A stretch of 14,396 nucleotides of DNA from a bacterium (GTDB lineage: Bacteria > Latescibacterota > UBA2968 > UBA8231). The notes beneath the pieces were generated by a model. It had not been told where the DNA came from. It ran no database searches and saw only the letters and a list, made by a program, of their open reading frames with translations. This document shows positions 1-7,115 of the stretch, in pieces. The first letter of the stretch is position 1. Every line of letters starts with the position of its first letter. A program made the position numbers and the translations under genes. The stretch covers positions 1 to 14,396 of the forward strand of contig JAQCJA010000063.1 of NCBI GenBank assembly GCA_027593305.1. The letters run 5' to 3'.

Positions 1-558
1 TGGGTACGCCGCCAGGAAAAGGTGGGGCCACGAATCGGCGAAGAACTCAAAGGTGCCGCCGTAAGCGCCGTGCTGTTGTCGTTGGCGCTCATCCTGGTGT
101 ACATGGCCTGGCGATTCAAGCAATTCCTCTACGGGATTGCCGCCGTCACCGCGCTGTTCCACGATATCATTCTCACACTGGGGCTGATTTCCATTCTCGA
201 CATGGAGATCACCCTGGCCGTTGTCGCCGGTCTGCTGGCGATCGTCGGCTATTCGCTGAACGACACGATCGTCGTCTTCGACCGCATTCGAGAGAATCTA
301 CTGGGGCGTCGCCGTATGAGCTTTGGCGAGATGCTGGATGCCAGCATCAATGAGTGCCTCAGCCGCACGGTGGTCACATCTCTGACAACCCTCATGGCCG
401 TGATGGCCATGATGATCTGGGGCGGTGAGGTCATCCGTGACTTTACGGTGACCCTGCTCATCGGCATCGTCGTTGGAACCTATTCCTCCATTTTCGTCGC
501 CAGTCCCGTATTGTTAATCGGCCACCAGCGCGCCGAAAAGGCCTCCAAGGCGAGCTGA
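1..558 (+). CDS. secF: Protein translocase subunit SecF (3' part; 5' end outside window)
   Basis: SecF works with SecD in the inner membrane, using the proton gradient to help SecYEG complete protein export. The frame is open from base 1 (first residues WVRRQEKVGP), so the gene begins upstream; the GTG at 22 is internal. About 185 residues are present, covering the C-terminal membrane half of the protein. Visible family marks are VGPRIGEEL at about residues 8-16, the GYSLNDT motif at 83-89 followed by IVVFDRIREN, and the SRTVVTSLTTLMAV helix. Several hydrophobic segments match the last transmembrane helices. The periplasmic P1 domain is not in the window. The gene ends in TGA and is followed by a strong stem-loop before the next gene. 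secD is expected just upstream. Identification is secure from the GYSLND signature and the helix pattern. Confidence 0.96.
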   Translation, partial: WVRRQEKVGPRIGEELKGAAVSAVLLSLALILVYMAWRFKQFLYGIAAVTALFHDIILTLGLISILDMEITLAVVAGLLAIVGYSLNDTIVVFDRIRENLLGRRRMSFGEMLDASINECLSRTVVTSLTTLMAVMAMMIWGGEVIRDFTVTLLIGIVVGTYSSIFVASPVLLIGHQRAEKASKAS

Positions 559-566
559 CTCCACCT

Positions 567-592
567 GCGCCTCCCCTCTCGGGGGGAGGCGC
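567..592 (+). terminator. Perfect 10-bp stem-loop after secF (terminator or attenuator candidate)
   Basis: GCGCCTCCCC at 567-576 pairs perfectly with GGGGAGGCGC at 583-592 around a 6-base loop. It lies 9 bases after the secF stop and 15 bases before the ATG of the next gene. There is no T-run afterwards, so it is not a classical intrinsic terminator. It could slow polymerase, stabilise the secF 3' end or hide the next ribosome site. The hairpin is seen directly; its role is inferred. Confidence 0.45.
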
Positions 593-607
593 CTCGGGGT
601 TCCTGCT

Positions 608-1843
608 ATGCGCAGTCTCGGGGTTTGCGCCATGCTCCTGGCTCTGGCCGTTGTCGCCCCGGCGCCGGCCGACAGGGGTCCCTTTGAGCCCCTGTGGGCT
701 CTGGGGGCTCTGCTGCTGCTGGGGGTCCTGCTGCAGAACGTCTTCAGCCGCCTGCGCCTGCCGGCCATTGCCGCCTGGGTTCTGGCCGGTCTGATTCTCG
801 GCCCCTCACTTCTGGGCGTCGTTGAGCCGGCTCGTGTCCAGTTGCTGGCGCTTTGTGTCTCCCTGACCGGCGTCTGGGCGGGGCTGCTCGTCGGCATTGG
901 CGCCAGTTGGGCCCGCGCGCGCCGCGGTTGGACCATTCCCGTCATCACCTGTGCCTCAACTCTGCTGCTCTTCTTTGTCGTGCTTCTCGGTATTTCCCTG
1001 CTAACCAGCCTGCCCCTGACGATGACCCTCGTCCTGAGTGCCATCGCAACTGTGTGGGGACCGGTACTCGGCGACTTCTGGCGCAACCGCGAGGCCCAGA
1101 TCATCGGGCTGGTCGGTGCCACGTTCGCCCTGCTTGTGCTCAGCGCCGTACTCGGGGCGCAGATCCCGTCCCATGGTTTCGACTGGCTCACGAGGCTGTG
1201 GCTGGCACCCGTGCTCGGCGCAGTTTCCGGTGAGGTGCTCTGGCGTATCCGCGTGCTGGAACGGAAGGGTCCGGCGCTTCTCAGCCTGACTGCGTGGACG
1301 GTGGTAGCCGCTCTGGCTGCTCAGCAGTTCCATCTGCCCGTGCTGCCCCTGGGGCTGGGGGCCGGGCTGGCTCTGGCCGCCCGACAAGGGTCGGGGCGCC
1401 AGCTCGAGCATCTGCTGGTACCGGGCCGGGCAACGATCATCCTGCTGTTCGCCGCCTTGCTCGTTGCCTCCACGAACGCCAGCAGCCTTCTGTGGCCGAT
1501 CCCGGAGGGACTGCTGGAGATCGTCGCCGTACAGGTCGTGGCTATGGTCCTGATCCGTGGCGTGGGCCCCGTGCTCTGGTATTCCCTGCCACCTGATGCT
1601 GAGTTTTCCCGCCGGTCCGGTTGGTTGTTGCTTCCCAGAGGGCTCGTCGCTGGAGACATCGTGCTGGGCGCGGGCGCCACGTTGCCGGGGCTTCTGGCGG
1701 TTCACGACGCTGCCCTGCTGCAGGCGGTCGTGCTTGCCGATCTGCTGATCGGTTGCCTGCTGTTTGCCACCCTTGCCGCCTTCGTACCGGCGCCTCCCCT
1801 GCCTGTACCCATCGCTACGGAAATCCGTACAGAATCTGTCTAG
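608..1843 (+). CDS. CPA-type cation:proton antiporter-like integral membrane protein
   Basis: This is a 411-residue polytopic membrane protein, about the length of a CPA1/CPA2 (Na+/H+ exchanger, KefB-like) membrane core without a cytoplasmic nucleotide-binding domain. The strongest family resemblance is near the N-terminus, where a Leu-rich helix leads to LRLPAIAAWVLAGLILGPSL (residues 49-68). This is the usual 'low-homology loop then LPxxxGyllaGillGP' pattern. A C-terminal LLPRGLVAGD segment (341-350) resembles the conserved late helix of the family. Residues 1-22 look like a signal peptide or first helix. The helix expected to carry the ion-binding acidic residues reads SAIATVWGPVLGD (144-156), with no Asp in the middle, so ion exchange is uncertain. 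The ATG at 608 has only a weak G-rich ribosome site; ATG 632 is an alternative. The substrate cannot be told. Confidence 0.6.
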   Translation: MRSLGVCAMLLALAVVAPAPADRGPFEPLWALGALLLLGVLLQNVFSRLRLPAIAAWVLAGLILGPSLLGVVEPARVQLLALCVSLTGVWAGLLVGIGASWARARRGWTIPVITCASTLLLFFVVLLGISLLTSLPLTMTLVLSAIATVWGPVLGDFWRNREAQIIGLVGATFALLVLSAVLGAQIPSHGFDWLTRLWLAPVLGAVSGEVLWRIRVLERKGPALLSLTAWTVVAALAAQQFHLPVLPLGLGAGLALAARQGSGRQLEHLLVPGRATIILLFAALLVASTNASSLLWPIPEGLLEIVAVQVVAMVLIRGVGPVLWYSLPPDAEFSRRSGWLLLPRGLVAGDIVLGAGATLPGLLAVHDAALLQAVVLADLLIGCLLFATLAAFVPAPPLPVPIATEIRTESV

Positions 1844-1867
1844 AACATCCGGCTGTGCCTGCTCGTC

Positions 1868-1896
1868 TTGTGTGTGCTCAGGCCGAAGGGTATCTT
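1868..1896 (+). promoter_or_regulatory. Weak sigma70-like promoter candidate before the yggS-like gene
   Basis: TTGTGT (1868-1873) and TATCTT (1891-1896) are 17 bases apart in the 76-base gap before the yggS-like gene, one of the larger gaps in the + strand string. Matches to consensus are only 3/6 and 4/6, so this is tentative. Confidence 0.18.
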
Positions 1897-1919
1897 TCTG
1901 AGCTATTTCCTGCCATGAA

Positions 1920-2633
1920 ATGGCTGTTTCCATGGACCACATTGCCCGCAACTGGCTCGAACTCAACGAGCGTGTTGCAGATGCTGCCAGGCGTGCAGGG
2001 CGGTCGCCTGCAGAGGTGACGATCGTGGCCGTGACGAAGACGCGCAGCGCCGAGGAAGTCTCTGCGGCGATCGCAGCAGGCGTCACGGATGTCGGCGAAA
2101 ACCGCATTCAGGAAGCGGCGGACAAACGCGCTCTGGCACATGGCGCGGCACGCTGGCATCTGATCGGGCAGTGTCAGCGCAACAAGGCGGGGCGGGCTGT
2201 AGATGTATTCGACGTGGTACATTCCGTCGATAACAACCGACTGGCCGACGCCCTCAATCGACGGGCTGCCGAGTCGGACCGGCACCTCGAGGCGTTGTTG
2301 CAGGTCAACACGGCGGGGGCGCAGCAGCAGGGGGGCGTGGAGCCGGCACAATTGCCGGCTCTGCTGGCCCACGTGGCCGACCTCAGTCACCTGCAGATAT
2401 CCGGCCTCATGACGATTGCGGTGCACAGTGCCGACACCGATGACGTACGCAGTTGTTTTCGACAACTCCATGCCCTGGCGCAGGAGAACCGCCACCGCAG
2501 TCCCGCAGGCCTCGATGTCCTGTCCATGGGCATGAGCGGCGACTTTGAAACCGCTATCGAAGAAGGGGCCACGATGATTCGCGTTGGCACGCTACTGTTT
2601 GGAGAGCGCACCACAGATGGAAGACCCGCATGA
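1920..2633 (+). CDS. YggS/PROSC-family pyridoxal 5'-phosphate homeostasis protein
   Basis: This cytoplasmic single-domain PLP-binding protein (alanine racemase-like TIM barrel) buffers free PLP and affects amino-acid and keto-acid balance. At 237 residues it has the usual family length. The PLP lysine is Lys40 in VAVTKT. GENRIQEA follows, then WHLIGQCQRNK, a variant of the usual HxIGxLQxNK. The C-terminal phosphate-binding signature SMGMSGDFETAIEEGAT leads to IRVGTLLFGER. The start is ATG 1920; ATG 1932 (residue 5) is equally possible, and neither has a clear Shine-Dalgarno. Its TGA overlaps the ATG of the next gene by 4 bases (ATGA), so the two are probably translationally coupled. yggS beside yggT is a widespread arrangement, which supports both calls. 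Confidence 0.93.
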   Translation: MAVSMDHIARNWLELNERVADAARRAGRSPAEVTIVAVTKTRSAEEVSAAIAAGVTDVGENRIQEAADKRALAHGAARWHLIGQCQRNKAGRAVDVFDVVHSVDNNRLADALNRRAAESDRHLEALLQVNTAGAQQQGGVEPAQLPALLAHVADLSHLQISGLMTIAVHSADTDDVRSCFRQLHALAQENRHRSPAGLDVLSMGMSGDFETAIEEGATMIRVGTLLFGERTTDGRPA

Positions 2634-2947
2634 ATGACCTGACACCGAGCCGGGGTGGACCCATGTTCGATGGTTCCAATTTCCTCAATGGCATCCTCGG
2701 TCTCATCGACAGCCTGTTGATGTTCTACCTGCTCATCATTACGGCGCGTGTCATCATCTCCTGGGTGAACCCCGATCCCTACAACCGGATCGTGCAGATC
2801 CTGTGTGGCCTGACCGATCCGGCGCTCAACGCGGTACGCCGGCGTCTGCCTGCCTTTTTCTGGAGTGCCGGTCTTGATTTCACACCCCTCATCGTCATGC
2901 TGCTGATCTCCGTGGCCCGCCTCTTTCTCGGAAATCTGCACCTGTGA
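2630..2947 (+). CDS. YggT family integral membrane protein
   Basis: This is a small (105-residue) inner-membrane protein of the YggT (YlmG/Ycf19) family, which is linked in other organisms to membrane organisation and osmotic or K+ physiology. The exact activity is unknown. Two hydrophobic segments lie at about residues 20-43 and 84-102. Between them is the family core: ISWVNPDPYNRIVQILCGLT then DPALNAVRRRLP (43-74), followed by GLDFTPLIV (81-89). The ATG at 2630 overlaps the yggS stop. An internal ATG at 2663 (residue 12) has a better ribosome site, GGGGTGG at 2652-2658, so the true protein may begin there with 94 residues. Its TGA overlaps the GTG start of ileS by 4 bases, consistent with coupled translation of yggS, yggT and ileS. 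Confidence 0.88.
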   Translation: MNDLTPSRGGPMFDGSNFLNGILGLIDSLLMFYLLIITARVIISWVNPDPYNRIVQILCGLTDPALNAVRRRLPAFFWSAGLDFTPLIVMLLISVARLFLGNLHL

Positions 2948-5900
2948 ACGCCGCCGACACGGACGCCACCGCGGCCGCCGGCGCCCCGGTGTTCCATGCG
3001 GTTGCGGGTCACCCGGATTTTCCCGCTCAGGAGCGCGACGTTCTGCAGGGCTGGATCGATGGCAATCTCTATCAGAAGTCCGTCGACAGCCGGCCGGCCG
3101 ACAAGTCGTTTCATTTCTACGACGGGCCGCCCTTTGCCACCGGTCTGCCCCATTATGGGCATCTGCTGGCGTCGATCACCAAGGACGTGGTTCCCCGCTA
3201 CTGGACCATGCGTGGTTACCGCGTCGAGCGGCGCTGGGGGTGGGATTGCCATGGCCTGCCTGTCGAGAATGAAGCCGAAGGCCAGTTGGGGCTGAAATCG
3301 CGGCGCGATGTGCTGGCCTATGGGATCCCGGAATTCAACGAGTACTGTCGATCGGTCGTACTACGCTACACATCCGAATGGCAGGACCTGATCCAGCGGC
3401 TCGGCCGCTGGGTGGACTGGGACGACCAGTACCGGACCATGGACACGGACTTTATGGAGTCCGTTTGGTGGGTGTTCAAATCCCTGTGGGACAAAGGCCT
3501 GATCTACGATGGCTACAAATCGCTTGCCTATTGCCCGCGATGTGCCACGCCGCTATCCAACTTCGAGGTCAATCAGGGCTACAAGGACACCCAGGATCCC
3601 TCCGTTACGGTCCGCTTCCAGGTTGTCGACCAGCCAGGCGTGTCGTTGCTGGCGTGGACCACAACGCCCTGGACTCTGCCGTCGAATATGGGTCTGGCCG
3701 TCGGTCCGGATATCGACTATGTGCGGGTCGCCACAACCACGGGTGAGCAACTCATCCTGGCGCGGGCGCGACTCGACAGCTTGTTCCGCAAACGGGAGGC
3801 GGACATCGCCGATGTGCAGAGCGTTGCCGCCGCCGATCTCGTGGGTCTGCATTACCAGCCCCTGTTTCCGTACTTCCCCGAGCTTGCCAACGAGGGTGCG
3901 TACCGAGTGGTGGCGGCCGACTTCGTCACCACCGAGAACGGTTCAGGCATCGTACATATCGCTCCCGGATTCGGTGAAGACGATTACCAACTCGGTCAGC
4001 GCGAGGGCCTGCCGACGGTGTGTCCCATCGACGCCGACTGTCGTTTCACGGAGGAAATCCCGGACTACCAGGGTCAGTTTGTCAAAGACACCGACACGCC
4101 CATCATCCGCCATCTGCGCACCACGGGCCAGTTGTTCAACGAGGGTTCGATCGAACACAGCTACCCTTTCTGCTGGCGCTGCGACTCGCCCCTGATCTAC
4201 CGCACCATCTCCAGCTGGTTCGTGCGCGTCGAGGGTGACGTCAAAGAAAAGATGATCGCCGCCAACCAGCAGGTGCGCTGGGTGCCGGAACACATCCGTG
4301 ATGGTCGCTTCGGCAAGGGCCTGGCCAGTGCGCCGGACTGGTGTATCAGCCGCAACCGTTATTGGGGCACGCCGCTGCCCATCTGGCGCAACGCAGAAAC
4401 GGGTGAGACCGTTTGCGTCGGCAGTCGCGAAGAGCTCTGCAAGCTCACGGGACATGAGGTGAATGATCTGCACAAACATGTCATCGACGAACTCCCAATC
4501 CCCTCCCCCACAGGGCAGGGCATGCTGCAACGGGTTCCTGAGGTCCTCGATTGCTGGTTTGAATCGGGATCCATGCCCTATGCGCAGAAGCACTATCCCT
4601 TCGAAGGTCGCGAGCAGTTCGAGGCCAATTTCCCGTCGGACTTCATCTCGGAGAATATCGACCAGACCCGCGGTTGGTTTTACTCTCTGACGGTGCTGGC
4701 AGCGGCTCTGTTCGACTCACCGGCGTTCAACAACTGCATCGTTGGTGGCATGCTGCTGGCTGAAGATGGTCGCAAGCTGAGCAAGCGCTTGCGCAACTAT
4801 CCGGATCCATCCGAAATGCTTGAGACGCACGGTGCCGATGCCTTGCGCCTGTACCTGCTGAACTCCCCCGCCATGAAGGCCGAGGAACTGCGACTGACGG
4901 AGGACGGCATCCGTCAGAGTCTGCGGGACGTCATCATTCCGTTGTGGAATTCCTACAGCTTCTTCGTGCTCTACGCCAACATCGACGGCTGGTCCCCTCG
5001 CCAGGGCGCCGATGCAACGGTGACGAATCGTCTCGACCGCTGGATCCTGTCGGAGCTGCAGACACTGGTGCACAACATCAATACCGAGATGGAAGCGTAT
5101 CGACTCTACCGCACCGTGCCGGCCATGGTGCAGTTCGTCGAGAAGTTGACGAATTGGTACATCCGTCGCAGCCGTCGCCGCTTCTGGAAGTCTGACGACG
5201 ATGCTGACAAGGCCTCGGCCTACGCCGCCCTGTACCAGGTTCTGGTGACGTTCATCAAATGCCTGGCGCCGGTGTTGCCCTTTGTTACGGAAATCATCTA
5301 CAACAATCTGCTTCGCTCGTGGAATCCTCAAGCACCCGAGAGCGTCCATTTGTGTGACATGCCGGTTGCCGACGAGGGCCTGCGGGACGCCGAACTCGAA
5401 GAGCAGATGCGCCTGGCGATGCGGGCCTCTGCCCTCGGACGTGCCCTGCGCAGCAAGCACAATCTGAAGGTCCGACAGCCGCTGGCACGCGTCTTCCTGC
5501 TGCCGCCGGATGAACGCAGCCGCGCCGAGTTGGCGCAGGTCGCCGATCTCATCGCCGATGAGCTCAACGTCAAGCAGGTCGTGCTCGTGGTGGACGAGAC
5601 GGAAATCAGCGAAGTGTCGTACAAGCCCAACTTCCGTGCCCTTGGACCGCGATTCGGCAAGCGCATGAAGGAGGTGGGCGTATTCATTTCGGCGATGACA
5701 CCGGAGCAGATGAAGGAACTGGCTGGCGGTGGCACCTTTGACATCGCCGACGGTGTGATCAGCATCGATGATGTTGAGGTGCAGCGCCGTGAGCGTGACG
5801 ACGTCGTTGTCGCTGTCGAGGACAATCTCGCTGTCGGCCTGGACATACATGTCACGGAAGAACTGGCCTGCGAAGGCTGCGCCCGGGAATTCGTCAACCG

Positions 5901-6141
5901 CGTGCAGAACCTGCGCAAGGATGCCGGTCTTGATGTCTCCGACCGCATTCTTCTGTGGGTGCAGGGCAATGACGTACTGGAGGCTGCCGTGACCGCCTTC
6001 CGGGATACCATCGCCACCGAAACACTTGCCGAGCAGATCACGGTTGGCTCCCTGCCGGATGCATCGGCCACGAGCCAGACGGTCACAAAGGATCTGGAAA
6101 TCAACGAAGAAGCCTGTACGATCGCCCTCAATAAAGTATGA
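2944..6141 (+). CDS. ileS: Isoleucyl-tRNA synthetase, eukaryote-like IleS2 type
   Basis: This class I synthetase charges tRNA-Ile with isoleucine in the cytoplasm. It has 1065 residues, longer than the roughly 940 of the E. coli type. The HIGH motif is HYGH at 70-73 within GPPFATGLPHYGHLL, and WDCHGLPVE follows. The editing (CP1) domain shows the TTTPWTLPSN Thr-rich loop at about 239-248 and GSGIVHIAPGFGEDDYQ at 333-349, with Asp346/Asp347 in place of the editing Asp. RGWFYSL is at 576-582. The KMSKS loop is KLSKR at 611-615, followed by NYPDP. An anticodon-binding domain and a long C-terminal domain with ELACEGCAREFVNRVQNLRK complete the protein. HYGH, KLSKR and the C-terminal domain place it with the eukaryote-like IleS2 clade, known for mupirocin insensitivity. 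The start is GTG, overlapping the yggT TGA. ATG is not available at this position. Confidence 0.97.
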   Translation: MNAADTDATAAAGAPVFHAVAGHPDFPAQERDVLQGWIDGNLYQKSVDSRPADKSFHFYDGPPFATGLPHYGHLLASITKDVVPRYWTMRGYRVERRWGWDCHGLPVENEAEGQLGLKSRRDVLAYGIPEFNEYCRSVVLRYTSEWQDLIQRLGRWVDWDDQYRTMDTDFMESVWWVFKSLWDKGLIYDGYKSLAYCPRCATPLSNFEVNQGYKDTQDPSVTVRFQVVDQPGVSLLAWTTTPWTLPSNMGLAVGPDIDYVRVATTTGEQLILARARLDSLFRKREADIADVQSVAAADLVGLHYQPLFPYFPELANEGAYRVVAADFVTTENGSGIVHIAPGFGEDDYQLGQREGLPTVCPIDADCRFTEEIPDYQGQFVKDTDTPIIRHLRTTGQLFNEGSIEHSYPFCWRCDSPLIYRTISSWFVRVEGDVKEKMIAANQQVRWVPEHIRDGRFGKGLASAPDWCISRNRYWGTPLPIWRNAETGETVCVGSREELCKLTGHEVNDLHKHVIDELPIPSPTGQGMLQRVPEVLDCWFESGSMPYAQKHYPFEGREQFEANFPSDFISENIDQTRGWFYSLTVLAAALFDSPAFNNCIVGGMLLAEDGRKLSKRLRNYPDPSEMLETHGADALRLYLLNSPAMKAEELRLTEDGIRQSLRDVIIPLWNSYSFFVLYANIDGWSPRQGADATVTNRLDRWILSELQTLVHNINTEMEAYRLYRTVPAMVQFVEKLTNWYIRRSRRRFWKSDDDADKASAYAALYQVLVTFIKCLAPVLPFVTEIIYNNLLRSWNPQAPESVHLCDMPVADEGLRDAELEEQMRLAMRASALGRALRSKHNLKVRQPLARVFLLPPDERSRAELAQVADLIADELNVKQVVLVVDETEISEVSYKPNFRALGPRFGKRMKEVGVFISAMTPEQMKELAGGGTFDIADGVISIDDVEVQRRERDDVVVAVEDNLAVGLDIHVTEELACEGCAREFVNRVQNLRKDAGLDVSDRILLWVQGNDVLEAAVTAFRDTIATETLAEQITVGSLPDASATSQTVTKDLEINEEACTIALNKV

Positions 6142-6188
6142 CCGTGTGGTAGGACAGCACCGAATCAGAGCGAGACAGAAGCCCGATC

Positions 6189-6572
6189 ATGACTGAAGAA
6201 GACCTGCAGTTTTTCAAAAACCTGCTGATGGAAAAGAAGTCACAGGCCCACTCCGACCTGGAAGAGTTCGAGCGCGTTTCCCGCTCAAGCACTGCACAGG
6301 AGTCTTCGGAAGACCGGTCCGCCTACTCTCTGCATATGGCCGATCGTGGTACCGATGCGATGGAACGGGAAAAGAATATGCTCTTCGCGCAGCGTGAAGG
6401 CAGTTACATCGACTATGTCGACGAAGCGCTGCTGCGGATCGCTGATGGATCTTTCGGTTCATGCCGTGACTGTCAGGGCGATATCGGCCGTGCCCGGTTG
6501 GGAGCGGTTCCCACAGCCAGTCAGTGTATTACATGCAAGAGCCAGGCGGACGAGAAAAAATCAGCAAACTGA
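6189..6572 (+). CDS. TraR/DksA-family C4 zinc-finger protein
   Basis: This is a 127-residue cytoplasmic protein of the DksA/TraR family, members of which enter the RNA polymerase secondary channel and modulate transcription initiation, often with ppGpp. Residues 1-75 are charged and helical, as expected for the N-terminal coiled-coil hairpin. The tip region reads HMADRGTDAMERE (49-61), a spaced version (D52, D56-A57) of the acidic DxxDxA tip of DksA. The zinc finger uses Cys92, Cys95, Cys113 and Cys116 (CRDC and CITC). The protein is shorter than E. coli DksA (151). The ATG at 6189 begins 47 bases after ileS, with no obvious Shine-Dalgarno. The 3' end overlaps lspA by 40 bases. Placement between ileS and lspA is known in several phyla. 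Whether it acts as a true DksA is not shown. Confidence 0.85.
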   Translation: MTEEDLQFFKNLLMEKKSQAHSDLEEFERVSRSSTAQESSEDRSAYSLHMADRGTDAMEREKNMLFAQREGSYIDYVDEALLRIADGSFGSCRDCQGDIGRARLGAVPTASQCITCKSQADEKKSAN

Positions 6573-7105
6573 CGCTCAGCAGACTGGCCCTGGCGGGCGG
6601 TTTCGGCTGGTGGTGGGTCGGCGGCGCCCTGGCCCTCGACCAGGTCAGCAAGATCATCGTTGTCCGTACGATGGCGCTGCATGAGTCGATACCCCTGTTT
6701 GGTGATGTCTTCCGGCTCACCTATATCCACAATGCCGGCGCCGCCTTCGGCCTCAAATTGGGTGGCCCCATGGTACATACGGTCGTTGCCGTGGCGGCCC
6801 TGGGTGTTCTCGGCTGGCTGTTTCTGAGCTTGCCGCAGGCAGCCCGTCTGCAGCGTACCGCCCTGGCCATGGTACTCGGGGGAGCGCTGGGCAATATCAT
6901 CGACCGCATCCGTCTCGATTATGTCATTGATTTTTTTGACGTCGGCGTGTCCGAGATGTGGCGTTGGCCGGTATTCAATGTCGCCGATTCCTTTGTCACG
7001 GTAGGCGTCCTCTTTCTGGCGGTGTCATGGTCTCGTCAGCAGACGTCTGACGATGAACCTGATGATGAACCTGATGATGAAGCGGAGCAGATCGCCGGCA
7101 GCTAG
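6533..7105 (+). CDS. lspA: Lipoprotein signal peptidase (signal peptidase II)
   Basis: This inner-membrane aspartic protease cleaves the signal peptide of prolipoproteins after lipid attachment to the +1 Cys. From ATG 6533 it has 190 residues. Four hydrophobic helices are visible. Family motifs include LDQVSK (35-40), YIHNAGAAFG (64-73), GNIIDRIRLDYVIDF (120-134) with catalytic Asp124, and FNVADSF (148-154) with catalytic Asp152. The C-terminus carries an unusual acidic tail, DDEPDDEPDDEAE (173-185), encoded by a 12-base repeat. The start lies inside the upstream zinc-finger gene. GTG 6524 is an alternative three codons earlier. No other good in-frame start precedes the first helix, so the overlap appears real. 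The ileS-lspA-rluD neighbourhood is common in bacteria and supports the call. Confidence 0.95.
   Translation: MQEPGGREKISKLTLSRLALAGGFGWWWVGGALALDQVSKIIVVRTMALHESIPLFGDVFRLTYIHNAGAAFGLKLGGPMVHTVVAVAALGVLGWLFLSLPQAARLQRTALAMVLGGALGNIIDRIRLDYVIDFFDVGVSEMWRWPVFNVADSFVTVGVLFLAVSWSRQQTSDDEPDDEPDDEAEQIAGS
7049..7084 (+). repeat. 12-base tandem repeat in the lspA 3' end
   Basis: Three 12-base units of the form GAYGATGAACCT, the last ending GAAGCG, encode DDEP-DDEP-DDEA at the cytoplasmic C-terminus of LspA. The period is a multiple of three, so changes in copy number would lengthen or shorten the acidic tail without a frameshift. Confidence 0.85.
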
Positions 7106-7115
7106 GCGGCACACC

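Noticed and set aside
1001..2107. 368-codon open frame on the - strand across the transporter and yggS-like gene
   Set aside because: Low-complexity, Gln/Arg-rich translation without domain; spans two supported genes on the other strand.
4717..5850. 377-codon open frame on the - strand inside ileS
   Set aside because: Antisense shadow of a conserved synthetase.
7053..7115. Earlier in-frame start for the pseudouridine synthase (MNLMMNLMM)
   Set aside because: This is the lspA repeat read in another frame; the S4 domain and ribosome site support ATG 7116.
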